Shown here piece by piece: positions 19,484 to 27,890 of a stretch of DNA of 64,000 nucleotides. The stretch is from Ramlibacter algicola (lineage in GTDB: Bacteria; Pseudomonadota; Gammaproteobacteria; Burkholderiales; Burkholderiaceae_C). Numbering within the stretch: the stretch's first letter is position 1; each line of letters begins with the position of its first letter. The notes under the pieces were generated by a model, which was not told where the DNA came from, did no database searches, and saw only the letters and a program-made list of their open reading frames with translations. The DNA lies in contig NZ_JAEDAO010000001.1 in assembly GCF_016641735.1 (NCBI RefSeq), forward strand, positions 682,001 to 746,000. The letters are read 5' to 3'. Both the position numbers and the translations under genes were made by a program.

Positions 19484-21112
19484 TCAGGCGGTGGACTGCT
19501 GCTGCACCTGCTGCCGCAGCTTGAACCGCTGCAGCTTGCCCGTCTCCGTGCGCGGCAGGCTGGCGACGAACTCGATCTCGCGCGGGTACTTGTAGGGCGC
19601 GATGCTGGCCTTCACGTGCTCCTGCAGCGTGCGCACCATCGCCTCGCCGGGCTCGTGCCCGGCCTTGAGCACGCAGAACGCCTTGACGATCATCCCGCGC
19701 TCCTCGTCGGGCTTGCCGACGACGCCGCACTCGGCGACCGCGGGGTGGCGCAGCAGCGCGTCCTCGACCTCGGGCCCGCCGACGTTGTAGCCGGCCGTGA
19801 TGATCATGTCGTCCGTGCGTGCCTGGTAGAAGAAGTAGCCGTCGGCGTCCTGCATGAACGCATCGCCCGGGTGGTTCCAGCCGTCCTTCACGTAGCCCGC
19901 CTGGCGCGCGTCGTCCAGGTACTTGCACCCCGTCGGTCCGATGACCGCGAGCTTGCCCACGGTGCCGTTGGGCACCTCACGACCCTCGTCGTCGACGACC
20001 TTGGCCTGGTAGCCGGGCACCACCTTGCCGATCGCGCCGGGCCGCACCTCGGCCCCCGCGGACGAGATGAAGATGTGGAACATCTCGGTGGCGCCGATGC
20101 CGTCCAGCATCTCGATGCCGCTCGCCTGTTTCCACAGCTGGCGAGTCGCGTCAGGCAGGCCTTCGCCCGCGCTCACGCAGAGACGCAGGCGGCCGACGCC
20201 CAGCTCGCGAGCGAACGGTGCCATCTGCCGGTAGAAAGTGGGCGCCGTGTAGCAGATGGTGGCGCCGATGTCGTTGATGGTGCGCACCAGCGCTTCGGGC
20301 GTGTACGGCCCGTCACCGAAGTACACCGAGGCGCCGGCCCACATCGGGAACACGAGCAGCCCACCGAGGCCGAAGGTGAAGGCCAGCGGCGGCGAGCCGA
20401 CCACGATGTCGTCCGGCGTCGCGCGCAGCACGTGGCGCGGCCACGCCTCGCACGCCGCCAGCACGTCGCGGTGCGAGTGCACGGCGGCCTTCGGCTTGCC
20501 CGTGGTGCCGGACGTGAAGGCCAGCAGCGCGATGTCGTCCGCGCTGGTGGGGCAGGGCGCGAAGTCCGCGGCCTTCGATGCCGCGCGCGATTCCATCGAA
20601 TCCGGCTTGTCGGTGTTGAACGGCACCAGCACGCGCACGCCGGGGCGGTCCGCGCAAGCCTTCTGCAATTCGTCGAGCAACTTCGCGTCGCACAGCGCGG
20701 CGACCGGTTGCGACTTGTCGATGATGTCGCCCAGTTCCTTGGCGCGCAGCAGCGGCATGGTGGCCACCGCGATCAGGCCCGCCTTCACCGTCGCCAGCCA
20801 GGCCAGCGCCAGGCCGATCGAGTTGCCGCCGCGCAGCAGCACGCGGTTGCCGGGTTGCAGCCCGAGGTCCTCCCGCAGCACGCGCGCGATGCGGTCGACG
20901 CGCTCGCGCGCCTGCGCGTACGTCAGCGTCTCCCTGGGCGAGCGCAGCATCGGGCGATCGCCCCAGCCCTTGGCCGTGGCCTTGTCGAGCAACTCCTCGA
21001 CAAGATTGGCGCGGCCGGCGAGGCGCAGCTCGGGCAGGTCGTAGCGAAGCTCGGGCCACTGCGCGCGCGGCGGCAGGCGGTCGTGCACGAAGCGGTCGGT
21101 CTGGGCGGACAT
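19484..21112 (-). CDS. AMP-dependent acyl/aryl-CoA ligase, benzoate or 2-aminobenzoate-CoA ligase-like
   Basis: Cytoplasmic adenylate-forming ligase of 542 residues that should activate a carboxylic acid to its CoA thioester. The P-loop LLAFTSGTTGKPKAA lies near 185, the GATEMF adenine motif near 325, the hinge YQARTDDMI near 420 and the catalytic lysine in TETGKLQRF near 525. Overall text resembles benzoate/2-aminobenzoate-CoA ligases, but the substrate is not proven. The start at 21112 has AGGAG 7 nt upstream; an in-frame ATG at 21130 lacks a site. It is immediately downstream of a MarR regulator in one operon, fitting control by an aromatic acid or its CoA ester. Confidence 0.85.
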   Translation of the reverse strand: MSAQTDRFVHDRLPPRAQWPELRYDLPELRLAGRANLVEELLDKATAKGWGDRPMLRSPRETLTYAQARERVDRIARVLREDLGLQPGNRVLLRGGNSIGLALAWLATVKAGLIAVATMPLLRAKELGDIIDKSQPVAALCDAKLLDELQKACADRPGVRVLVPFNTDKPDSMESRAASKAADFAPCPTSADDIALLAFTSGTTGKPKAAVHSHRDVLAACEAWPRHVLRATPDDIVVGSPPLAFTFGLGGLLVFPMWAGASVYFGDGPYTPEALVRTINDIGATICYTAPTFYRQMAPFARELGVGRLRLCVSAGEGLPDATRQLWKQASGIEMLDGIGATEMFHIFISSAGAEVRPGAIGKVVPGYQAKVVDDEGREVPNGTVGKLAVIGPTGCKYLDDARQAGYVKDGWNHPGDAFMQDADGYFFYQARTDDMIITAGYNVGGPEVEDALLRHPAVAECGVVGKPDEERGMIVKAFCVLKAGHEPGEAMVRTLQEHVKASIAPYKYPREIEFVASLPRTETGKLQRFKLRQQVQQQSTA

Positions 21113-21126
21113 CGGGGTCTCCTGGG

Positions 21127-21606
21127 TCATTCGGTGGGCGCGGCCGCGCGCTGGCCGGCGTGCTGCTTCACCTTGCCCAGCAGGCGGTGCAAGGTGGCCA
21201 GCTCGCGCTCGGACAGCGCGGCGAACGCGTCGACGATCCACTGTTCGTGCTGCTGCGCCATCTCGTGGAACAGCTTGCGCCCCTTCGGCGTGAGCCGGAC
21301 GCGGTAGGCGCGCCGATCGTCCTCGACGGCGACGCGGTCGACCAGCCCCTCGCGCGCGAGCTGGTCGGTGATGCCGGTGACGTTGCCGCCGGTGACCATC
21401 ATGCGGCGCGACAGCTCGATCATCTTCAGGCCGTCGGGCGCGCGTTCCAGCTGGGCCATCAGGTCGAAGCGGGGCAGGGTGGTGTCGAACCGCTCCCGCA
21501 GCCGCCCACGCACGTCCTTTTCGACCAGCTGGGTGCAGGTGAGCAGGCGCAGCCACAGGCGCAGGGCCTCGGGGTGCTCGCTGTGCGCGCGGGCTTCCAT
21601 GTCCAT
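21127..21606 (-). CDS. MarR-family transcriptional regulator
   Basis: A winged-helix dimeric repressor of 159 residues. The recognition helix region GLKMIELSRRMMVTGGNVTGITDQLAREG (about 65-95) and wing VEDDRRAYRVRLTPKG are typical MarR. It probably senses an aromatic acid or acyl-CoA linked to the ligase gene that follows 14 nt downstream. Two start codons (21606, 21600) are possible; 21606 was taken. An AT-rich patch, AAATAGTTTAAGC at about 21633-21645, stands out in the GC-rich divergent region to the cfa-like gene and may hold the promoter or operator. Confidence 0.85.
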   Translation of the reverse strand: MDMEARAHSEHPEALRLWLRLLTCTQLVEKDVRGRLRERFDTTLPRFDLMAQLERAPDGLKMIELSRRMMVTGGNVTGITDQLAREGLVDRVAVEDDRRAYRVRLTPKGRKLFHEMAQQHEQWIVDAFAALSERELATLHRLLGKVKQHAGQRAAAPTE

Positions 21607-21730
21607 GGCGGAAAGGGCAGGTCGTGGGGACCTAAATAGTTTAAGCCTGAAGCATCTGCCGCTCAATGGCAACGCAGCTTGCGGCGGTGTCCTACAACCT
21701 CGTCCATTGACGGGCGGCACCGCCGCTCAC

Positions 21731-21736
21731 AAGAAT
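21731..21736 (+). promoter_or_regulatory. possible -10 box of a leaderless promoter for the cfa-like gene
   Basis: AAGAAT lies exactly 6 nt before the ATG at 21743, the same spacing as at tal and other genes here. It is a weaker match to TATAAT, and the -35 region is not clear. Confidence 0.3.
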
Positions 21737-21742
21737 CGGTCC

Positions 21743-23008
21743 ATGGACTTCCTGTTGCGCAAGCTCGCGCCGCAGCTCGAGGCGCTTCCGGTGGGACTGG
21801 CGCTGGAGATCCCCGGCGGCCAGCGCGTCGGCCGCAGCTCCGCGGACGTCGTCCTCACCTTCCACGACTGGGGCAGCCTCGCGGTCCTGGCCGCCGGGCA
21901 GATCGGCAAGCTGGGCGAGGACATCGTGGAAGGGCGGGTCGGCTTCGAGGGCCGCATGCGCGACCTGATGGCGGCGGCGGCGCACCTGCTGCCCGGCAGC
22001 CCGGTGGCCAGCGACACCAGCTGGTGGAGCGACATGCTGCGCCGCGCACGCTCGCTCGCGCAGCACTCGCCGCAGAAGGACGCCGAGCAGGTCCAGTTCC
22101 ACTACGACGTCTCGGACGATTTCTACGCGCTGTGGCTCGACCCGCATCGTGTGTATTCGTGCGCGTACTACCGCGACCCGGGCATGTCGCTCGCCCAAGC
22201 CCAGGAGTCGAAGCTCGACCACATCTGCCGCAAGCTGATGCTGCGTCCGGGGGAGCGCTTCCTCGACGTGGGAGCCGGCTGGGGCGGCCTCCTGCTATGG
22301 GCGGCGGAGCACTACGGCGTCGACGCCACGGGCATCACGCTGTCGAAGAACCAGCATGCGCACGTCAACCGCCTGATCGAGTCGAAACGGCTGCAGGGCC
22401 GGGTCCGGATGGAGCTGCGCGACTACCGCGAGCTCGACGAGTCGCGGGCATTCGACAAGATCGCCTCGGTCGGCATGTTCGAGCACGTCGGGCGCGCGAA
22501 CATGCACGTCTACTTCGGGAAGATCCGCCGCCTGCTCAAGCCGGGCGGCCTGGTGATGAACCACGGTATCACCGCCGGCGGCGTCAACACCACCCAGCTG
22601 GGCGCCGGCATGGGCGACTTCATCGGCAAGTACATCTTCCCCGGCGGCGAGTTGCTGCATGCGAGCCACGTGCTGCGCGAGATGGCGCTGGCCGACCTCG
22701 AGATGCTCGACGCGGAGAACCTGCGGCCGCACTACGCACGCACGCTGTGGGCCTGGTCCGATGCGCTGGAAGAGCAGCTGCCCGAGGCGCAGCGCGTGCT
22801 CGAGACGACGGGCCGCGCGCGCGACGCGGCCAAGGTGCTGCGCGCGTACCGGCTCTACCTCGCGGGCTGCGCGATGAGCTTCGAGCAGGGCTGGCTCTCG
22901 CTGCACCAGCTGCTGGCCTCGCGGCCGGACGGCCGGCCCCAGACGGGCGCCCTGCGTGGCGCACAATCCGCGTACCCGTTCAACCGCGAGTACATCTACG
23001 AGCGCTGA
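21743..23008 (+). CDS. cyclopropane-fatty-acyl-phospholipid synthase family SAM methyltransferase
   Basis: A 421-residue protein of the Cfa/mycolic-acid methyltransferase family, acting on unsaturated acyl chains of membrane phospholipids with S-adenosylmethionine. The SAM-binding motif FLDVGAGWGGLLLWAAEHYG is near 175. The family segments VQFHYDVSDDFYALWLDPHRVYSCAY (near 117) and GMFEHVGRANMHVYF (near 245, with the conserved Glu) are present. The N-terminal 100 residues form the SCP2-like domain often found before the catalytic domain. It is longer than E. coli Cfa by about 40 residues. Its stop overlaps the DUF1840 start (TGATG), so the two are coupled. Confidence 0.9.
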   Translation: MDFLLRKLAPQLEALPVGLALEIPGGQRVGRSSADVVLTFHDWGSLAVLAAGQIGKLGEDIVEGRVGFEGRMRDLMAAAAHLLPGSPVASDTSWWSDMLRRARSLAQHSPQKDAEQVQFHYDVSDDFYALWLDPHRVYSCAYYRDPGMSLAQAQESKLDHICRKLMLRPGERFLDVGAGWGGLLLWAAEHYGVDATGITLSKNQHAHVNRLIESKRLQGRVRMELRDYRELDESRAFDKIASVGMFEHVGRANMHVYFGKIRRLLKPGGLVMNHGITAGGVNTTQLGAGMGDFIGKYIFPGGELLHASHVLREMALADLEMLDAENLRPHYARTLWAWSDALEEQLPEAQRVLETTGRARDAAKVLRAYRLYLAGCAMSFEQGWLSLHQLLASRPDGRPQTGALRGAQSAYPFNREYIYER

Positions 23009-23331
23009 TGCTGTTCAAGTTCAAGAGCAAGGCCGCTGGTGACCTGATCATGCTGGAGCCCAACGGCCGGCGCGTGCTGCAGGTGATCGGCAAGGATCCC
23101 GGCCCGAAGGGGATCATCGAACCCGACCAGATGCCCGCCGCCATCGCGGCACTGGAACGCGCCATCGAGCAGGAAGAAGCCGAGCAGAAGGCCGCCGTCG
23201 ACGAGGCGAAGGCTGCCGGCCAGGCGCCACCGACGTTCGGCGAAGTCTCGCTGCGCCAGCGCGCGATGCCCTTCATCGACATGCTCAAGCGCTGCTCCGC
23301 CGCCGGCAAGGAGATCGTCTGGGGCGTGTAA
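23008..23331 (+). CDS. DUF1840 family protein
   Basis: A 107-residue cytoplasmic protein of unknown function that matches the DUF1840 family common in Burkholderiales: MLFKFKSKAAGDLIMLEPNG at the N-terminus, PDQMPAAIAALERAI in the middle and QRAMPFIDMLKRCSAAGKEIVWGV at the C-terminus. A charged helix (about 45-70) is likely. Translation is coupled to the preceding methyltransferase by a TGATG overlap, suggesting a shared role in membrane adaptation, but this is inference from position only. Confidence 0.88.
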   Translation: MLFKFKSKAAGDLIMLEPNGRRVLQVIGKDPGPKGIIEPDQMPAAIAALERAIEQEEAEQKAAVDEAKAAGQAPPTFGEVSLRQRAMPFIDMLKRCSAAGKEIVWGV

Positions 23332-23338
23332 GGCTGTC

Positions 23339-23358
23339 ATTCCGGCGAAGGCCGGAAT
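23339..23358. repeat. REP-like palindrome
   Basis: ATTCCGGC-GAAG-GCCGGAAT is a perfect 8-bp dyad with the flanks GTC and CCATG that mark a repeat widely dispersed in Burkholderiales and Xanthomonadales genomes. It lies between convergent genes together with a related element at 23420. Confidence 0.65.
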
Positions 23359-23381
23359 CCATGCTGGTTCGCGAAAGAAAA

Positions 23382-23406
23382 ATGGGCGCCTCCAACGGGC
23401 GCCCAT
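23382..23406 (-). terminator. rho-independent terminator for the minus-strand Bug gene
   Basis: ATGGGCGCC (23382-23390), 7-nt loop and GGCGCCCAT (23398-23406) form a perfect 9-bp stem. On the minus strand it is followed by TTTTTCTTTC, a good terminator tail. It ends transcription of the Bug gene at 23462-24460. Confidence 0.8.
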
Positions 23407-23419
23407 GATCTTTGTCGAG

Positions 23420-23439
23420 GTCCCGGCTTTCGCCGGGAC
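23420..23439. repeat. REP-like palindrome, second copy
   Basis: GTCCCGGC-TTTC-GCCGGGAC, a perfect 8-bp dyad related to the element at 23339 (same GAAA/TTTC-type loop and GCCGG core) but in the opposite orientation. It is a divergent member of the same dispersed repeat class. Confidence 0.55.
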
Positions 23440-23461
23440 GAGCGGGGGGGGGCGGTCGACC

Positions 23462-24460
23462 TCAGTCGACCTTTGCCCCGCTCGCCTTCACCACCGGCTG
23501 CCACTTGCGGTTCTCGGCTTCGATGAAAGTCGCAAACTGCTGCGGCGTGCTGCCGCTGGGGATGGCGCCCTGCAGCAGCAGCTTTTCCTTCATCTCCGGC
23601 GAGGACAGGGCCTTGGCCACTGCCTGCTGGATGCGGTCGGCGATCTCGGGCGGCATGCCGGCGGGGCCGAACAGGCCGAACCACGAACTCGCCTCGAAGC
23701 CCTTCAGGTGGCCCGCCTGTTCCACCGTCGGCACGCCTGGCAGCGCCTGCGAGGGCTGCGCGCTGGTGACGGCCAGCGCCTTGAGCTTGCCGGCCTTGAT
23801 CAACTGCATCGACGACGGCAGGTTGTCGAACATGACGTCCATGTCGCCGGACACCAGGCTCAGCAGCGCCGGGCCGGAGCCGGTGAACGGGAAGTGCGTC
23901 ATGTAGGTGCCGGTCATGGTCTTGAACAACTCGCCGGCCAGGTGGATCGACGTGCCGTTGCCGCTGGACGCCATGTTCAGCTTGCCCGGGTTGGCCTTGG
24001 CGAGCTTGATGAAGTCCTCGACCGTGTTGATGTTGCGCGCCTTCGCCTTCTCCGCGTTGACCACCATCACGTTCGGCACGCCGGCCACCATCGTGATCGG
24101 CACGAAGTCCTTCTGCGGGTCGAACGACATCTTCGAGTACAGCCACTTGTTGATCGAGTGCGTGCCCACCGTGCCCATGAGCAGCGTGTAGCCGTCCGGT
24201 GCGGCGCGGGCGACCTCGGCGGCGCCGATGTTGCCGCCGGCGCCCCCCTTGTTGTCGACGACGAACTGCTGGCCGAAGGCCTTGCTCAATTCGTTGGCCG
24301 TCGCGCGCGCGAGGATGTCGGTGGTGCCGCCCGGCGCGAACGGCACGACGATGCGCACCGGCTTCGACGGGTAGTTGGACTGCGCGGCGGCCGGCAAGGC
24401 GACCGCGGTGGCGGCGGCAAGAGCCAGCAGGTGGCGGCGGGACAGGAAGTGCTTGGTCAT
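23462..24460 (-). CDS. Bug-family (TctC) periplasmic solute-binding protein
   Basis: A 332-residue binding protein of the tripartite tricarboxylate transporter family. A signal peptide with RR ([27 protein letters not shown]) precedes [24 protein letters not shown], the Bug N-terminal signature and first ligand loop. The second loop is [13 protein letters not shown]. The ligand is probably a carboxylate but cannot be named. AGGAG before the ATG at 24460 fixes the start; an upstream extension is rejected. No TctA/TctB membrane genes are adjacent, which is usual for the expanded Bug families of this group. Confidence 0.9.
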   Translation of the reverse strand: MTKHFLSRRHLLALAAATAVALPAAAQSNYPSKPVRIVVPFAPGGTTDILARATANELSKAFGQQFVVDNKGGAGGNIGAAEVARAAPDGYTLLMGTVGTHSINKWLYSKMSFDPQKDFVPITMVAGVPNVMVVNAEKAKARNINTVEDFIKLAKANPGKLNMASSGNGTSIHLAGELFKTMTGTYMTHFPFTGSGPALLSLVSGDMDVMFDNLPSSMQLIKAGKLKALAVTSAQPSQALPGVPTVEQAGHLKGFEASSWFGLFGPAGMPPEIADRIQQAVAKALSSPEMKEKLLLQGAIPSGSTPQQFATFIEAENRKWQPVVKASGAKVD

Positions 24461-24552
24461 GGATGTCTCCTGGGGGTTTCGGTGAGCGCCGCGACGATGT
24501 CGGTGCAGCGTGGGGGTTGGCCGGCGGCCAGGGGCCGGAGCAGCCAAGCAAA

Positions 24553-24572
24553 AGGCCGCCCGGAGGCGGCCT
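24553..24572 (-). terminator. rho-independent terminator
   Basis: AGGCCGCC-CGGA-GGCGGCCT, a perfect 8-bp stem. On the minus strand it is followed by TTTTGCTTGG. It ends the transcript of the Bug gene whose stop is at 24597. Confidence 0.75.
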
Positions 24573-24596
24573 GTTGGACGCGTGCGCCCTGGTTCA

Positions 24597-25586
24597 TCAG
24601 TCCGCGTAGACGCCCGCAGCCTTGATGATCGGGCTCCACTTGGCGATCTCGGCGGCCACGAACTTCTTGTGCTCGGCCTGCTCGACGCGCTTGTCGCTCA
24701 CGACGACGGCGCCCAGCCCTTCCTGCTTCTTGATGAAGTCCGGATCCTTGAGCGCGACCTTCAGTGCGTCATTGAGCTTCTTCGTGACATCCGCCGGCGT
24801 GCCCTTGGGCGCGTACAGGCCGTGCCAGATCGTCACTTCGAAGTTCTTCACGCCGGCTTCCTGCATCGTGGGCAGGTCCTTCAGGGCCGGGGTGGTCAGG
24901 CGCTTGCTGGTGGTGACCGCGAAGGCCTTGACCTTCTTGCCTTCGATCTGCGACGTGGTGTTGGTGGTCTGGTCGCACATCAGGTCGACCTGGCCGCCGA
25001 TCAGGTCGGTCATCGCCGGGCCGGTGCCCTTGTAAGGAACAGTCGTCATCTGCGTCTGCAGCGCGTTCTGGAACAGCAGGCCGCACAGGTGCGACGCCGC
25101 GCCGATGCCGGCGTTGGCCAGGTTGATCTGGCCCTTGTTCTGGCCGATCCAGGCCGTGAGTTCCTTGAAGTTGTTGGCCGGCAGGCTGGGCTTGCCGATC
25201 AGGGTCATGGGCACGTCGTTGACCATGCCCAGGTACTCGAAGTCGTTCTCCACGCTGAAGGGCAGCTTGCGGTACAGGCCCGGCATGGTGGCCATGCCGA
25301 TGTGGTGGAGCAGCAGCGTGTGGCCGTCGGCGGCGGACTTGGCGACCTTGTTGGCGCCGATCGAGCCGCCGGCACCGGCGGCGTTGTCGACGACGATGCT
25401 CACGCCGCCCAGGGGCTTGCGCATGGCTTCGGCGAGGTCACGCGCGACGCGGTCGGTGGGGCCGCCGGCCGAGAACGGCACGACGATGGTGATCGGCTTG
25501 TCGCCGGGGAACGCGGCCTGTGCTTGTGCGCCGAGTGCGAGCGTCGCCAGGGCGGCGGCTGCCACGGTCTTGATCATGGTTTTCAT
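24597..25586 (-). CDS. Bug-family (TctC) periplasmic solute-binding protein
   Basis: A 329-residue exported binding protein: signal peptide [24 protein letters not shown], then [30 protein letters not shown] and the second loop [16 protein letters not shown]. It is a paralogue of the neighbouring gene at 23462 and probably binds a different organic acid. AGGAG lies a few bases upstream of the ATG at 25586. It has its own terminator (24553) and no membrane partner nearby, so it seems to be a monocistronic unit. Confidence 0.9.
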   Translation of the reverse strand: MKTMIKTVAAAALATLALGAQAQAAFPGDKPITIVVPFSAGGPTDRVARDLAEAMRKPLGGVSIVVDNAAGAGGSIGANKVAKSAADGHTLLLHHIGMATMPGLYRKLPFSVENDFEYLGMVNDVPMTLIGKPSLPANNFKELTAWIGQNKGQINLANAGIGAASHLCGLLFQNALQTQMTTVPYKGTGPAMTDLIGGQVDLMCDQTTNTTSQIEGKKVKAFAVTTSKRLTTPALKDLPTMQEAGVKNFEVTIWHGLYAPKGTPADVTKKLNDALKVALKDPDFIKKQEGLGAVVVSDKRVEQAEHKKFVAAEIAKWSPIIKAAGVYAD

Positions 25587-25694
25587 GGGAAAGCTCTCCT
25601 GCAGGGAAATGGGCGGATGGTAGGGGCGGGCTCCCGCCTTGCCATCAAGGGAACTACGTACCGGGTTCACCCGGGCTCCGGGGGCCAGGCAGCC

Positions 25695-26942
25695 TCAGCG
25701 GTAGCTGCGGGCGTCCTCGATCACCTTGCCGTCGTTCGGCAGGCTGCCCGGGTCGAGCAACTCGACGTCTCCACGCAGCTTGGTCACGTCACGGATGGCT
25801 TCGGCGATGCGCGCATCCAGGCCCTCGGGGCGTGTGCGCGCTTCGACTCGCAGCGTCATGGCGTCGTTGGCCATCTCGCCGCTGACCACCAGGCGAGCCC
25901 GCACGACCTCCGGGAACCGGCGCGCGATGTCGGCCACCTGGCCGGGGTGCACGAACATGCCGCGCACCTTGGTCGTCTGGTCGGCACGGCCGAGCCAGCC
26001 CTTGATGCGCATGTTCGTGCGGCCGGTGCGGCAGGTGCCGGGCAGGACCGCGGAGAGGTCGCCGGTGCCGAAGCGCACCAGCGGGTAGTCGGGGTTCAGC
26101 GTGGTGACGACCACCTCGCCGACTTCGCCTTCCGCGACGGGTTCCCCCGTGCCGGGCCGGACGATCTCGACGATGACCCCTTCGTCGATGACGAGACCTT
26201 CGCGCGCGGCGGTTTCGTAAGCGATCAGGCCGAGGTCGGCCGTCGCGTAGCTCTGGTAGACGTCGACGCCACGCTGCGCGAACCAGTCGCGCAGGCTGGG
26301 CGGCAGGGCCTCGCCGCCGGTGAGTGCCTTCTTCAGGCTGGACACGTCCGCCTTCGCTTCTTCCGCCTTCTCCAGCAGGATGCGCAGGAAGCTCGGCGTG
26401 CCCGCATAGCCGTCGGGCCGCAGTTCGGCGATGGCCTGCAACTGCTGCTCGGTCTGGCCGACGCCGGCCGGGAACACGCTGCAGCCCACCGCGTGCGCGC
26501 CCGATTCCATGATGAACGCGCCCGGCGTCATGTGGTAGCTGAACGCGTTGTGCACCAGGTCGCCGGCGCGAAAGCCCGCGGCGAACATCGCGCGGCCGGC
26601 GCGCCAGTAGTCGCGCGCCGCGCCTTCCGGTTCGTAGATCGGGCCGGGCGAGGAGAACACGTGCGGCATCGCCGGGCCGCGCACGATGGCCGAGAAGCCG
26701 CCGAAGGGATCGCGCCCGATGGCGGCCCGCTGGCGCTCCAGCAGTTCGTGCTTGCGCACGACGGGCAACCGCGCGAGCGCGCTGCGCGAGTCGATGCCGG
26801 CGGCGTCGACGCCGGCGAGCACTTGCTGGTACGCCGCGCTGGAGCGCTGCGCGTGCGCCACCTGCGCGGGCAGGGCGCGCAGCAGCTCGGCTTCGCGTTG
26901 CGCGGGGGTGCGGGTTTCGAGGGCGTCGAAGTGGTCGGCCAT
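25695..26942 (-). CDS. phenylacetate-CoA ligase-like adenylate-forming protein
   Basis: A 415-residue protein of the PaaK family, last gene of the Liv-type operon. The C-terminal half is well conserved: SYATADLGLIAYET near 230, GEVVVTTLNPDYPLVRFGTGDL near 275 and TKVRGMFVHPGQVADI near 325. The P-loop of true ligases (SSGTTGxPT) is replaced by FSSPGPIYEPEG near residue 97, so ATP handling may differ. A GAGGGAG site fixes the start. Position suggests it activates, or senses, the acid imported by the ABC system. Activity cannot be claimed from sequence. Confidence 0.8.
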   Translation of the reverse strand: MADHFDALETRTPAQREAELLRALPAQVAHAQRSSAAYQQVLAGVDAAGIDSRSALARLPVVRKHELLERQRAAIGRDPFGGFSAIVRGPAMPHVFSSPGPIYEPEGAARDYWRAGRAMFAAGFRAGDLVHNAFSYHMTPGAFIMESGAHAVGCSVFPAGVGQTEQQLQAIAELRPDGYAGTPSFLRILLEKAEEAKADVSSLKKALTGGEALPPSLRDWFAQRGVDVYQSYATADLGLIAYETAAREGLVIDEGVIVEIVRPGTGEPVAEGEVGEVVVTTLNPDYPLVRFGTGDLSAVLPGTCRTGRTNMRIKGWLGRADQTTKVRGMFVHPGQVADIARRFPEVVRARLVVSGEMANDAMTLRVEARTRPEGLDARIAEAIRDVTKLRGDVELLDPGSLPNDGKVIEDARSYR

Positions 26943-26953
26943 GCCGCGCTCCC

Positions 26954-27817
26954 TCACGCGAGCCAGCGCTTGCGGCGCTTGTAGCTCTTGACCTCGCGGA
27001 AGCTCTTGCGCTCGCCGCCGCCCACGCCCAGGTAGAACTCCTTGACGTCCTCGTTGGCCGCCAGGTCCGCGGCCGGGCCGTCCATCACGATGCGGCCGCT
27101 CTCGAGGATGTAGCCGTAGTCGGCGTACTTCAGCGCCATGTTCGTGTTCTGCTCGGCCAGCAGGAAGGTGGTGCCTTCCTTGGCGTTGAGGTCCTTCACG
27201 ATCTCGAACACTTCCTCGACGATCTGCGGCGCGAGGCCCATCGACGGTTCGTCGAGCAGCACCATCGTCGGATTGGCCATCAGCGCGCGGCCGATGGCGC
27301 ACATCTGCTGCTCGCCGCCGGACGTGTACGCCGCCTGCGAGCCGCGCCGTGTCTTCAGGCGCGGGAAATACGCGTAGACCTTCTCCAGGCTGGCCGCGAC
27401 TTCCGCCTTGCCGGAGCGCGTGTACGCGCCCGTGAGCAGGTTCTCCTCGATCGTCAGGTGGGCGAAGCAGTGCCGGCCCTCCATCACCTGCACCACGCCG
27501 CGGCGCACGAGGTCGGCCGGCGACAGGTTCTCGATGCGCTCGCCGCGCAACTCGATCGAGCCCTTGGTGACTTCGCCGCGCTCGCCGCGGAGCAGGTTGG
27601 AGATCGCGCGCAGCGTGGTGGTCTTGCCCGCGCCGTTGCCGCCCAGCAGCGCCACGATGCCGCCTTCGGGCACCTGCAGCGAGACGCCCTTGAGCACCAG
27701 GATCACGTGGTTGTAGATGACCTCGATGCCGTTGACGTTCAGCACGATGCTGCGCGTGCGGCGGTCTTGCGGCGATGCGTCGTCGTCGACGATGACCGTT
27801 TCAGGAGCTTGGTTCAT
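26954..27817 (-). CDS. livF: branched-chain-type ABC transporter ATPase LivF
   Basis: A 287-residue cytoplasmic ATPase. Walker A GGNGAGKTT, signature TSGGEQQMCAIGRAL and Walker B VLLDEPS are intact, and the LivF-type C-terminal LAEQNTNMALKYADYGYILESGRI is present. Start ATG 27817 was chosen because the frame upstream runs through a hairpin region and lacks a site. It pairs with LivG to drive the LivHM permease. The C-terminus has an extra basic tail (RKSFREVKSYKRRKRWLA) not found in E. coli LivF. Expected substrates are amino acids or, given the ligase neighbours, aromatic or fatty acids. Confidence 0.92.
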   Translation of the reverse strand: MNQAPETVIVDDDASPQDRRTRSIVLNVNGIEVIYNHVILVLKGVSLQVPEGGIVALLGGNGAGKTTTLRAISNLLRGERGEVTKGSIELRGERIENLSPADLVRRGVVQVMEGRHCFAHLTIEENLLTGAYTRSGKAEVAASLEKVYAYFPRLKTRRGSQAAYTSGGEQQMCAIGRALMANPTMVLLDEPSMGLAPQIVEEVFEIVKDLNAKEGTTFLLAEQNTNMALKYADYGYILESGRIVMDGPAADLAANEDVKEFYLGVGGGERKSFREVKSYKRRKRWLA

Positions 27818-27827
27818 GCCTTGCTTT

Positions 27828-27881
27828 CGCCAAACGAAAGGGACGCGCCCTTTCGTTTGGCGGCCCTTGCGGGCCGCCAAA
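27828..27881 (-). promoter_or_regulatory. overlapping alternative hairpins between the binding-protein gene and livF
   Basis: Hairpin A: 27828-27842 pairs with 27848-27862, a perfect 15-bp stem with a 5-nt loop. Hairpin B: 27856-27866 pairs with 27871-27881, a perfect 11-bp stem with a TTGC loop. They share 27856-27862, so only one can form fully. They fill the 73-nt gap between the two genes. Such structures often stabilise the abundant upstream binding-protein mRNA and reduce read-through; this role is inferred. Confidence 0.85.
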
Positions 27882-27890
27882 GCGCTCAGA

